The notes beneath the pieces are model-generated. The model was not told the DNA's origin, did no database searches, and worked only from the letters and a program-made list of their open reading frames with translations. From Leptospira sp. GIMC2001 (GTDB lineage: Bacteria > Spirochaetota > Leptospiria > Leptospirales > Leptospiraceae): a stretch of 64,000 nucleotides of DNA. The translations under genes were made by a program, and so were the position numbers. The stretch is taken from contig NZ_CP115468.1 of NCBI RefSeq assembly GCF_028462125.1, positions 1,126,001 to 1,190,000 of the forward strand, given 5' to 3'. This document shows positions 46,077 through 54,054 of this stretch, one piece after another; within the stretch, counting starts at the first letter, position 1; the number at the start of each line of letters is the position of its first letter.

Positions 46077-46524
46077 GGCTTGCCTTGATAGTGATTATCC
46101 ATTGTCCAAGATCGGGAATCATTATTTCTCCCGAATATTCATTATTACTAAAATACAATTCATTTGACTGATTGAATTTGGCTGTTGCACCACGTTCAAG
46201 CAGTACGAAAAGTTTCCCGTCCGAAATCGGGATATCATTTTTAGTAAAAGAGATTTGAACCAGATTTTTTCCAGAATGCAAAGGGAATCGATCGACAAGC
46301 AAAGGACTAGATATGCTATAGCCTTCGTCTTGCATGATACGAATATCTTCTAGCGTTTTTTCGTAATTGAGACCTTTTTCATAGTAGTCTTTTTCAATAA
46401 CATCCTCATGACCTACCTTAGCAATGTATACTGTTATACCAGTTGCAATGAATAAGAGAATGAATATTGCTCCCATAGAATAAAATGCATACTTAACGGA
46501 TTTGTCTAAGTCTTTAAATTTCAT
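46027..46524 (-). CDS. ccoH: FixH/CcoH family assembly protein
   Basis: 165 residues. One N-terminal helix (YAFYSMGAIFILLFIATGITVYIA) followed by KVGHEDVIEKDYYEKGLNYEKTLEDI, which contains the FixH signature (K/D-YYxKGLxY), and a beta-rich periplasmic domain. FixH/CcoH stabilises the cbb3 complex during assembly. The ATG at 46524 overlaps the end of ccoG by 11 bp, and the stop lies inside ccoI. Part of the cbb3 operon. Confidence 0.92.
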   Translation of the reverse strand: MKFKDLDKSVKYAFYSMGAIFILLFIATGITVYIAKVGHEDVIEKDYYEKGLNYEKTLEDIRIMQDEGYSISSPLLVDRFPLHSGKNLVQISFTKNDIPISDGKLFVLLERGATAKFNQSNELYFSNNEYSGEIMIPDLGQWIITIKASHAGRTLTKTLKVTVQK

Positions 46525-47869
46525 TATTGATCATACCTACTAAATCATTCGGAAGTGTGAATGGAATTTTCTTTTCTTTTGTTATTTTTGGATTCTGAGT
46601 ATCTGTGAATCTAATGATTATAAAGTGATTTTTGTTGAGTAAATCAGCTTGGTTGATCGCACCGGACTCGATGATAATTCTAAAATCGGTAAAGCTATTT
46701 TCTTTGAGTTGGATTGTCGAATCAGGCTCGCTACCAAGAAGCACTGTCGCAGGTGCTGCTAAATCGGGAGTCTCAACATCAATTTTTAAATTTTGATCTT
46801 GGAGTGTTATATTCTGCAATTTAATATTATAAAAATTCCGTACTTTTTTGCCTGGAATCGTCATAGGTTGTATATTACGATCGGGGATTATACTTACATA
46901 GAGAGGGACTCTCGTATTTAGTAGAAATCCAGCAGATGTAATTACAGCTAGTAGCAAGACTCCATAAAGTATTGTTCTTGGTCGTAACCATTTGACTTTG
47001 TCATTGCGGTTTTCTACTTGGTTTTGTGCCAAGTATCGAATCAAGGATTCTTTGCCTTCTCTTGCCATGATTGGAGTGCATGCATCGACACATTTTCCGC
47101 AGGCGATACAGCTTACCTGAACTCCGTCTCGAATATCAATTCCGGTTGGACAGACAACAACACACATATTGCAAGAAATACAATCTCCAATTTTCTCTTT
47201 GCCCTGTCTTCTCGGTTCACCTCGAACGTAATCATAGGTTACGTTCAATGACTGATCATCCATGAGAACTGTTTGAAATCTTGCATAAGGACAAGCATAT
47301 TTACAAAATTGCTCACGAACGAATGCCATATCACCATATAATGTTATTGTAAAAAAGGCAACTGCATATGGCCAGAGAGTTGATTTGGAAATTAAATTAC
47401 CATTTATTATGTCATCGATCATCAAATAAGGGTCAGCAAAATAAGAAACCCAAGCAAAAGAACCAACCAGCGAAATGCTTATCCAACTTAAATGCAATAG
47501 GATTTTCTTGAATTGTGGAGCATCTTTCTTGCCGTATTTTGATCCAAGAATCAATCTACCAAACCAATCGAATAACTCTGTAAAGACGGTCTGTGGACAA
47601 GCCCAACCACACCAAACCCGACCAATCAAGGAAGTAAAAAAGAAAAGGGATAGTCCGGCTGTTATTAGAAATAGCCAGAGGAAATATCCCTCCATCGGAA
47701 TAAAAATCTGCCCTAATAGATAAAATTTTCTTTCTGGTATATCCAAACGAATGAGCGGGTGTCCACTCATTCGTAACCAAGGCAATCCAAAGTAAATGGG
47801 AACCAGAATGCTAAAAGCAATATTTCTTAAAGTTTTAACAGTTCCGGGCTGATGTCTCGATATAACCAT
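46514..47869 (-). CDS. ccoG: cbb3 oxidase accessory protein CcoG (FixG/RdxA)
   Basis: 451-residue membrane ferredoxin-type protein with about five helices. RVWCGWACPQTVFTELFDWFGRLI is the family start; two [4Fe-4S] clusters are bound by CISCNMCVVVCPTGIDIRDG and SCIACGKCVDACTPIM. A C-terminal Ig-like periplasmic domain (about 340-451) is present. CcoG reduces copper for CcoN assembly. The ATG at 47869 has AGGAGG eight bases upstream. It follows ccoP by 42 bp; ccoH overlaps its stop. Confidence 0.95.
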   Translation of the reverse strand: MVISRHQPGTVKTLRNIAFSILVPIYFGLPWLRMSGHPLIRLDIPERKFYLLGQIFIPMEGYFLWLFLITAGLSLFFFTSLIGRVWCGWACPQTVFTELFDWFGRLILGSKYGKKDAPQFKKILLHLSWISISLVGSFAWVSYFADPYLMIDDIINGNLISKSTLWPYAVAFFTITLYGDMAFVREQFCKYACPYARFQTVLMDDQSLNVTYDYVRGEPRRQGKEKIGDCISCNMCVVVCPTGIDIRDGVQVSCIACGKCVDACTPIMAREGKESLIRYLAQNQVENRNDKVKWLRPRTILYGVLLLAVITSAGFLLNTRVPLYVSIIPDRNIQPMTIPGKKVRNFYNIKLQNITLQDQNLKIDVETPDLAAPATVLLGSEPDSTIQLKENSFTDFRIIIESGAINQADLLNKNHFIIIRFTDTQNPKITKEKKIPFTLPNDLVGMINNEI

Positions 47870-47911
47870 CTGGATAACCTCCTAGATAGGTAACAGATTC
47901 AATCTTCTTTT

Positions 47912-48442
47912 CTATTTTGCAACTAAGCTTGGATTTTTGGATGCAAGCCAAGCCATCACCTGATATACTTTCTCCGAGCCAAGTGATTTTTCGTGCGCTG
48001 GCATTGGACCTCTTTGAAGCTTCGTATTTTCTATGGCAATTCCTAACATTACATTATTGTAAACTATTGAATCGGTATTGCCATGAATCCACTCTTTATC
48101 AACGAGAGAGGGACCGACGACTCCTTCAGCATTCAAACCATGACAAGCCGCACAGACAGCTTTATAATATTTCTCTCCAGCTTGAATGGCTTCAGCATTA
48201 TCTCGCAAAGGATTCGAACCATCCTCTGATACAAGATCATTTGCTTGAGGATACTTTTCCTCATGCTCGGCCATTTGGATTGCATATTGCTCCTCAGTTC
48301 CCCAGCTAGAAAAACCGTGGAAATAAATTGCATAGCCAATTCCAACGAATATCGCATATACGAATATATGTTTATACCAAGCTGGCAAATCATTTCCTAG
48401 TTGTCGAATCCCGTCAAATTCTTTGTTACCATGATTATCCAT
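47912..48442 (-). CDS. ccoP: short, monohaem CcoP-like cytochrome c subunit
   Basis: 176 residues. A small cytoplasmic start, one helix (HIFVYAIFVGIGYAIYFHGF), then one cytochrome c domain with CAACHGLNAEG and axial Met in RGPMPAH. Usual CcoP has about 300 residues and two CxxCH haem sites; only one is present here and the length matches a single domain, so electrons would pass one haem fewer. The start at 48442 lies two bases after the ccoQ stop. Otherwise in the standard position between ccoQ and ccoG. Confidence 0.9.
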   Translation of the reverse strand: MDNHGNKEFDGIRQLGNDLPAWYKHIFVYAIFVGIGYAIYFHGFSSWGTEEQYAIQMAEHEEKYPQANDLVSEDGSNPLRDNAEAIQAGEKYYKAVCAACHGLNAEGVVGPSLVDKEWIHGNTDSIVYNNVMLGIAIENTKLQRGPMPAHEKSLGSEKVYQVMAWLASKNPSLVAK

Positions 48443-48444
48443 AA

Positions 48445-48594
48445 TTATTCCTCCTCTAACATTCTATACTTTGGTGCTTCTAGCTTATCTTTTCTCTTCT
48501 TATTATAAACATAAAAGAAGACATACCCGACAGCTATAATAAGAATAGGCAATCTAAGAGACTTATATAAAATTAATAAATTTAATTCATCCAT
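48445..48594 (-). CDS. ccoQ: cbb3 oxidase small subunit CcoQ-like
   Basis: 49-residue single-helix protein: MDELNLLILYKSLRLPILI, helix to about residue 30, then KKRKDKLEAPKYRMLEEE. Such CcoQ/FixQ peptides stabilise the oxidase. It is too short for usual ORF calling, and sits between ccoO (ten bases upstream) and ccoP (two bases downstream), with GAGGAGG at its 3' end serving as the ccoP Shine-Dalgarno. Its EAPKYRML tail resembles the CcoS tail (EGPKYRML), suggesting shared ancestry. Confidence 0.85.
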   Translation of the reverse strand: MDELNLLILYKSLRLPILIIAVGYVFFYVYNKKRKDKLEAPKYRMLEEE

Positions 48595-48604
48595 AGTTAA
48601 TACC

Positions 48605-49294
48605 TTACTTGATAGTCTTTACTAGGTTTGCAGTATCTTTGCCCAATCTAAGCAAATAAGCAACCAATGCATCACCATCTGTCTTACCTTGCACAGAAGA
48701 TTCAACAGAATCTAAATCTTTCTGTGTATAGGGAACTCCCACAACGATCAGACCTTCCATATGTTTTCGGATAGATTCAGCATCAACTGTTGCATCTTTT
48801 TCGAATAACCATGGATATGCGGGCATGATTGAGCCAGGTGAAGTCTCTCTAGGATTGATAAGATGTCTTCTCTGCCAATCTTCCGAAGGTTGAATTTGTG
48901 ATTCATGCGCTAGATCAGGCCCTGTTCTTTTGGAACCCCATAGGAAAGGATGTTCATATTGAGATTCTCCAGCTTTGGAATATCCATCGCGACCGTATGC
49001 TTTCTGTGGATCGAATCGATCTACTTCCCACTTAAATGGACGAATCATCTGTGTGTGACAGTTATTGCATCCTTCTTTCTGGTAGACGTCTCTTCCTGCC
49101 AATTCCAAAGCCGTATAAGGTGTAACAGTAGCAATAGGGACAACAGTTCTTGATAAGAAAAATGGAGGAATCAATTCAAAAAGTCCACCAAACAGAATTG
49201 CTATGAAAGTATATACCGAGAATTTGACTCCGTCGCTTTCCCATTTCGAGGCAAATTTTTCAAACCATGTTAACGGAATGTCGAATAATTTCAT
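48605..49294 (-). CDS. ccoO: cbb3 oxidase monohaem subunit CcoO (FixO)
   Basis: 229 residues with one N-terminal helix (VYTFIAILFGGLFELIPPFF) and a cytochrome c domain: ELAGRDVYQKEGCNNCHTQMIRPFKWEVDRFD, a textbook CcoO haem site, with axial Met in SIMPAYPWLF. It passes electrons to the CcoN haem/copper centre on the periplasmic side. ATG at 49294 overlaps the ccoN stop as ATGA, so the two catalytic subunits are translationally coupled. Length is near the usual 200-240. Confidence 0.96.
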   Translation of the reverse strand: MKLFDIPLTWFEKFASKWESDGVKFSVYTFIAILFGGLFELIPPFFLSRTVVPIATVTPYTALELAGRDVYQKEGCNNCHTQMIRPFKWEVDRFDPQKAYGRDGYSKAGESQYEHPFLWGSKRTGPDLAHESQIQPSEDWQRRHLINPRETSPGSIMPAYPWLFEKDATVDAESIRKHMEGLIVVGVPYTQKDLDSVESSVQGKTDGDALVAYLLRLGKDTANLVKTIK

Positions 49295-50724
49295 TTTGTT
49301 GCTCCTTCTTGAACGCGTAGATCAATTTCTTTGAAACCAGATCCAGCTGTTCGAATGGTTTTCACGATATTGTAAATCATTACAAATAATCCTGTTAAAT
49401 ACAAGGCACCTGCAACTCCTCTAAAGAATCTAAAAGGTTTTAGAACTTCTGTAATTGCAACCCAGTTAGGATAAAGTAGAAATCCTTTATCATCAACTGC
49501 TCGCCACATCGCACCTTCAGTGATTCCGGATACCCACATCGATACGATATAGAGTAAAATTCCAAGCGTCGCAAGCCAGAAATGAGTATTGGCTAACTTT
49601 TCGGAAAATAGATTTGTATTCCACAATCTAGGAACCATATAATAGATCGCAGCAAAGGACATCATACCAACCCAACCCAATGTACCGGAATGAACGTGGC
49701 CTACAATCCAATCTGTGTTATGACCAAGGGAACTGATCATTCTGATGGATAGCAATGGTCCTTCAAATGTTGACATACCATAGAAAGTGATACCAACTAA
49801 CATCATTTTGAGTATAGCATCTGTTTTGATTTTCTCTTTTGCTTGAGTCAAAGTTAAGAATCCATTCAGCATTCCACCCCAAGAAGGCATCCATAGCATT
49901 ATACTAAATACCATTCCAGTTGTTTGTAGCCAGTCTGGAATCGGAGAGTATAGAAGGTGATGAGGACCAGCCCAGATATATACAAAGATCAAACTCCAGA
50001 AGTGAATGATTGATAATCTATGGGAATAGATAGGTTGCTTAATATGTTTTGGGAAGAAATAATACATCAGTCCTAAGAACGGGGTAGTTAGGACAAATGC
50101 TACTGCATTATGACCATACCACCATTGGATATTTGCATCATAGACTCCAGAAAATATTGAATAGGATTTGGTCAATCCAACCGGAATTGATAAATTATTT
50201 ACAATGAATAATAATGGAACTGTAACAAAGGATGCTATGTAGAACCAGAGTGCAGCATACATTTGTTTTTCTTCTCTTATCGCTATTGTAGTAAAAAAGT
50301 TAACAAGGAAAATAACAAACCAAACAACAATAAGAATATCAAGTGGCCATTCAAGCTCTGCATATTCTTTCGATTGATTATATCCTAATGGCAAAGTGAT
50401 TGCAGCTAGAGCAATAGTAAGATTGTATAACCAAAAATGAATATTGGCTAGCTTGTCGGACCAGATTCTCACTCGCGTCAATCGCTGAATCATATAATAT
50501 GCCGTTGCAAAAATTACGCTTAATGCAAAGCCAAAAATTGCGGCATTTGTATGCAAAGGTCTCAATCGACCGAAGCTAAAATACGGTTGATTGAAGTTTA
50601 ATTCTGGATATACCAATTGGAATGCGATCCATACGCCAACTAACATGGAGGCAACGCCCCACACCAGTGCAGAGATCACAAAACCTTTTACGATAGTATC
50701 GTTGTATTTTGTTGTGGTTGTCAT
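49291..50724 (-). CDS. ccoN: cbb3-type cytochrome c oxidase subunit I CcoN
   Basis: 477-residue catalytic subunit with twelve helices, reducing O2 at a high-affinity b3-CuB centre. Haem and copper ligands are in RPLHTNAAIFGFAL, GHNAVAFVLTTPFLGL, IWAGPHHLLYS and VGHVHSGTLGWVGMM; the cbb3-specific cross-linked tyrosine is in FYGMSTFEGP. ATG at 50724 without a strong Shine-Dalgarno. First gene of the cluster ccoN-O-Q-P-G-H-I-S-fapA, with a perfect FNR-type box 94 bp upstream. Confidence 0.97.
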   Translation of the reverse strand: MTTTTKYNDTIVKGFVISALVWGVASMLVGVWIAFQLVYPELNFNQPYFSFGRLRPLHTNAAIFGFALSVIFATAYYMIQRLTRVRIWSDKLANIHFWLYNLTIALAAITLPLGYNQSKEYAELEWPLDILIVVWFVIFLVNFFTTIAIREEKQMYAALWFYIASFVTVPLLFIVNNLSIPVGLTKSYSIFSGVYDANIQWWYGHNAVAFVLTTPFLGLMYYFFPKHIKQPIYSHRLSIIHFWSLIFVYIWAGPHHLLYSPIPDWLQTTGMVFSIMLWMPSWGGMLNGFLTLTQAKEKIKTDAILKMMLVGITFYGMSTFEGPLLSIRMISSLGHNTDWIVGHVHSGTLGWVGMMSFAAIYYMVPRLWNTNLFSEKLANTHFWLATLGILLYIVSMWVSGITEGAMWRAVDDKGFLLYPNWVAITEVLKPFRFFRGVAGALYLTGLFVMIYNIVKTIRTAGSGFKEIDLRVQEGATK

Positions 50725-50815
50725 CGGATTCTCCGAAATCTTATGATTGATATTTCCAATATTTAATCATTGCTTAGAAATACAAAAGCGAAATCTTAAA
50801 AATCCCAAATCGATT

Positions 50816-50833
50816 GATTGATATATATCAATC
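50816..50833 (-). promoter_or_regulatory. Crp/Fnr-type box upstream of ccoN
   Basis: TTGATATATATCAA (50818-50831) is a perfect FNR/FixK consensus, and the palindrome extends to 18 bp (GATTGATATATATCAATC). A TAAGAT -10 candidate follows at 50798-50793 on the minus strand, placing the box near -39 to -42, the activator position. The intergenic region 50725-50934 holds nothing else notable. Confidence 0.7.
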
Positions 50834-50934
50834 CTTCCACTAAAATTTGAGATTTAGAATTATTCAAAAATTCTGATATTCGATTATTTGTTGTATAGCA
50901 GATCTAGTAAAGATGGCGAAAACTGTTCAATTTT

Positions 50935-51996
50935 TTAGGAGAAGCGATTCAAAATGAACTCAAGGACATCGCGCTCACCATCAAAGTTTAAAGATGCATT
51001 TTGTTTCCAGTTTTTTATCGTCTCGATGGATTCACCAAAATCAAATTGACGTAGCTTCTCTTGGCTGATAAATGAAGAAGGGTGTTCAGTTTTGAGGCTG
51101 TCAACCAGACAATTGTATTCCGCAAATTCTCCTCGATCAGTATAGATTATTGGTGTATTTGCATATACGCATTCACTAATAATGCCATATCCAGGTTTCG
51201 TTACAACATAGTCGCAAGCTGTGACTAAGTTGGGATAGTATGCATTTTTGATATCTATAATCTGATCGGAATGAATTCCTGGAAGGTCTGAGCAGACAAT
51301 TCGCCAATTGGAAGGTATATTCGACCAATTCCAAGTTGAGCTGTCTATTCCATAGGCCCCAAAGGAAAAAAGAAAGTATTGGAGACCATCTTCAAAACCA
51401 AAATGATTTCTCGCTGACTTTTTCTCAAGCTCAGGTCGTCGACCCACCAAGCCAATCTTCTTGCTTTCCAGAAAATGATCCATATGGCATGCAAATGGCA
51501 AAATCAATGCTGCATTTGCAAAGCTATATTCTACCTGAATTAAATCAGCAATAACACCAAAGTATGGATGGTGTTTTTCTAGATTACGGTAGATAAAATC
51601 CCAAGTAAAATTGCCCACAAAAAGGGAAGGGATTTCGGCTTCTATTGCGATTACAAAAGCCAAAGAAGAAGAATCGGAAATAACCAGGTCATAATCGCCT
51701 TCACGCAAAAACTTTGCTTCAGAACGAATCAAAGCGTCTTTTTGTTTCTCAAATTCTTCGAGATGATTTTTCGTCTCCATGATATCCATACTAATGGATG
51801 AATTCTGGATGATACCAACGTCGATTCCGATTTCACGCAAATCAATCTTAGGTGATGGATTGCTTACAAAGTTTACGCGTTTTGATGATATGGTTATTTT
51901 TTCAATCACTGGGCTTTCTACTAGGTTTCGAATAATTTCGTAAGATCGGGACATATGACCATATCCATGCCCACTGATATAATATAAAATTTTCAC
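50935..51996 (-). CDS. MurG-like glycosyltransferase
   Basis: 353 residues. ILYYISGHGYGHMSRSYEII is a GT-B N-terminal nucleotide/acceptor loop of the type seen in arabinokinase-associated and MurG-like transferases; the C-terminal PGYGIISECVYANTPIIYTDRGEFAEYN is the donor-binding motif. Probably cytoplasmic, transferring a sugar from a nucleotide donor; acceptor unknown. The start is a GTG at 51996 overlapping the upstream SpoU-type stop (GTGA), with AGAGG upstream. No other cell-wall gene is next to it. Confidence 0.75.
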   Translation of the reverse strand: MKILYYISGHGYGHMSRSYEIIRNLVESPVIEKITISSKRVNFVSNPSPKIDLREIGIDVGIIQNSSISMDIMETKNHLEEFEKQKDALIRSEAKFLREGDYDLVISDSSSLAFVIAIEAEIPSLFVGNFTWDFIYRNLEKHHPYFGVIADLIQVEYSFANAALILPFACHMDHFLESKKIGLVGRRPELEKKSARNHFGFEDGLQYFLFSFGAYGIDSSTWNWSNIPSNWRIVCSDLPGIHSDQIIDIKNAYYPNLVTACDYVVTKPGYGIISECVYANTPIIYTDRGEFAEYNCLVDSLKTEHPSSFISQEKLRQFDFGESIETIKNWKQNASLNFDGERDVLEFILNRFS

Positions 51997-52832
51997 TTAT
52001 TGAGAGACCTCTGCCTGAGACTCTCATAAATCACTATTCCAGTAGACAATGCTAGATTCAAAGAATCCGCTTCACCTAGCATGGGAATGGAGAGTAGATC
52101 GGATGATATTTCTTTTGCTTTGTCGGACAAACCGTACTGCTCACTGCCAAAAATAATAGCAATCTTTCCCGTTAGATCAGTATTGTAGTACGGATTGTTC
52201 ACTTCGGGGGTAAGAGCTAAAGTTTTAAATTTATTTTTTATCAAAGCATTTAGAACTTCTTCGGTTGAACCTAAATAAACGGGTATAGTAAATAAAATTC
52301 CAGTACTCGACCGCATAACATTAGGACTATAGATATCTGTTCTTGGATCTGTGACTATTACAAGTTTTACTCCAGCACCTTCTGCAGTTCTAAGGATTGT
52401 TCCAAGATTTCCTGGTTTTTCTACTCCTTCAATAACAAGGACAATTTCATCTTGAAAAGAATCAAGGATGTTCGGGTGAAAATTATAATCCGGAATTTTG
52501 CCAATGAGAATTAAACCATCCGGCCGATCACGATGGGAAATTTTCTCGAATACAGCTTTAGGAAATTCCCAGATCGGTAAGTTGAGTGCTTTGATGAGTT
52601 CCCATTCGTTTGAACCGAGGAAGCATTCCGGAGATATGCATAAAATTTCTGGATAAGATCTTGGAATCAATGGATTTCTATGATCCCAACTTTGTTTTGC
52701 TCGAGTAATCTCTCTGTAGCCTTCCAGAAAAAATCGACCTTCTTTTTCGCGATTCTTCCGTTCTTTGAGGGATACTAAGTATTTAACTTTTGGATTGGAA
52801 AAGCTTGTAATTTTTTGATTGGGTTCGTGCAT
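51993..52832 (-). CDS. SpoU-type (TrmH family) RNA 2'-O-methyltransferase
   Basis: 279 residues of the SPOUT class with a trefoil knot. The N-terminal RNA-binding domain (residues 10-115) resembles SpoU substrate-binding domains (SLKERKNREKEGRFFLEGYREITRA). The knot motifs are EGVEKPGNLGTILRTAEGAG (motif 1), IIFGSEQYGL (2) and IPMLGEADSLNLALSTGIVIYE (3). Methylates a ribose 2'-OH in 23S rRNA or tRNA; the exact nucleotide cannot be told. ATG at 52832; overlaps the GT start by four bases. Confidence 0.9.
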   Translation of the reverse strand: MHEPNQKITSFSNPKVKYLVSLKERKNREKEGRFFLEGYREITRAKQSWDHRNPLIPRSYPEILCISPECFLGSNEWELIKALNLPIWEFPKAVFEKISHRDRPDGLILIGKIPDYNFHPNILDSFQDEIVLVIEGVEKPGNLGTILRTAEGAGVKLVIVTDPRTDIYSPNVMRSSTGILFTIPVYLGSTEEVLNALIKNKFKTLALTPEVNNPYYNTDLTGKIAIIFGSEQYGLSDKAKEISSDLLSIPMLGEADSLNLALSTGIVIYESLRQRSLNK

Positions 52833-52923
52833 TGATTCCGTAGTTCAGTAACTGTATTCAGATAGTAGAATATTCTATTTTTTATTGGAAATTAAGTTAA
52901 TATTTTCTAGATTTTGTATTCAG

Positions 52924-53766
52924 TCATTTCGAGAGAAAGAAACAGCAAGATCCTGCTGGATATTTACCACCTGAACTTTCATTTAGAAAAAGTTCACTCG
53001 ACTCATATGTACCTTTAATTTTGATCCGAGAATAGAGCATCCTCTCCAAAGCAAGCGAACTATAACCTTGCGAATGACAAGTCAAGATCACAAATTTTGG
53101 TTTGGAATCACATAATTCCATCAACATGTCTAAAAGTGCACCAAGGTGTTCTTCTATTTTCCAAACTTCTCCTTTGCTTCCTCTTCCAAAACTAGGAGGA
53201 TCCAAAATAAAACCTTGGTATTTTTTCTTTCTTTTGATTTCTCGTCCTATAAATTTTAGAACATCTTCAACAATCCAGCGGACTGGTTTGTCATCAAGCT
53301 GATTCAGCTTAGCATTTTCTCTTGCCCAGTCCACCATACCTTTTGATGCATCGAGATGACAGACTTTCATTCCAGACTGTAAGCAAGCCAGAGTAGATCC
53401 ACCCGAATAAGCAAATAGATTCAAAATTTCCAAATCTTTTGTTAATTCACCAATTCTTCGAACCCGATCCCAATTGGTTACTTGTTCTGGAAAGAATCCT
53501 ACATGTCCAAAAGGTGTGAGTTTAGTTAAAAATTTAATTCCAGCATAACTTAGAGTAAATGATTCAGGTATTTTTGTTTTGTAAGACCAAGAACCGCTTC
53601 CACGATCATTTTTGATATATTTCGCATCCCAATTTTCCCACAAAGCTTGTTTAGATGGCGGATAGTCTGATAAAGGAGAAGCACGGATTAATGTATACGG
53701 TCCAATTTTTTCTAACTTTGAATGATTGCCTGAGTCGAGGATTTCATATCCCGAAATTTCTTTCAT
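52924..53766 (-). CDS. RlmI/RlmK-like class I SAM methyltransferase
   Basis: 280 residues. The SAM fold shows LEILNLFAYSGGSTLACLQSG (motif I), CHLDASKGMVDWARENAKLN (II), WIVEDVLKF (III) and the catalytic-type loop ILDPPSFGRG (IV). This pattern is that of the C-terminal domain of 23S rRNA m5C/m7G methyltransferases (PF10672 group). The PUA domain of RlmI is absent; an N-terminal small beta domain (FTLSYAGIKFLTKLTPFGHVGFFPEQ) is seen. ATG at 53766. Substrate inferred as RNA. Stands apart from its neighbours by 91 bp. Confidence 0.82.
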   Translation of the reverse strand: MKEISGYEILDSGNHSKLEKIGPYTLIRASPLSDYPPSKQALWENWDAKYIKNDRGSGSWSYKTKIPESFTLSYAGIKFLTKLTPFGHVGFFPEQVTNWDRVRRIGELTKDLEILNLFAYSGGSTLACLQSGMKVCHLDASKGMVDWARENAKLNQLDDKPVRWIVEDVLKFIGREIKRKKKYQGFILDPPSFGRGSKGEVWKIEEHLGALLDMLMELCDSKPKFVILTCHSQGYSSLALERMLYSRIKIKGTYESSELFLNESSGGKYPAGSCCFFLSK

Positions 53767-53955
53767 TGAGATTAGGAAATCTCCTGCCCACGTAAGATCA
53801 ATCGTTTATTCTAAGGATTCAATAGAGAAAAATGGAAGAATTTTCTGTTATCATGTCAGTTTTGCATGGATAACATAAATTAAATTTACCGATTGATATT
53901 TACTCCAGATCGACTCGAAATAAAAATCTACCTATGAGTTTGATGATGAATCCTG

Positions 53956-53979
53956 AGCCCGGGGCTTAAGCCCCAGGCT
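53956..53979. repeat. GC-rich palindrome (REP-like)
   Basis: AGCC-C-GGGGCTTAAGCCCC-A-GGCT is a 24-bp near-perfect palindrome around a 14-bp perfect core, far richer in GC than its AT-rich surroundings. It sits 75 bp downstream of the minus-strand gltA stop. It has no T-tract and looks like a short dispersed REP or a 3'-end hairpin. Confidence 0.55.
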
Positions 53980-54002
53980 AGGGATTTGAATTCTAACAAA
54001 AA

Positions 54003-54029
54003 AACCAAAAAAACCAAGAAAACCAAGAA
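54003..54029 (+). repeat. three imperfect 9-bp repeats (AACCAAGAA type)
   Basis: AACCAAAAA, AACCAAGAA, AACCAAGAA in tandem between the palindrome and gltA. On the minus strand it is a T-rich tract that could assist 3'-end formation of gltA. The plus-strand ORF it would encode (KKTKK repeats) is not credible. Confidence 0.5.
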
Positions 54030-54054
54030 AGACTGTCAATTTCTAACTAAATCT

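Noticed and set aside
54003..54029. Tandem repeats as a CRISPR array
   Set aside because: The units are 9 bp without spacers; no cas genes occur in the window.
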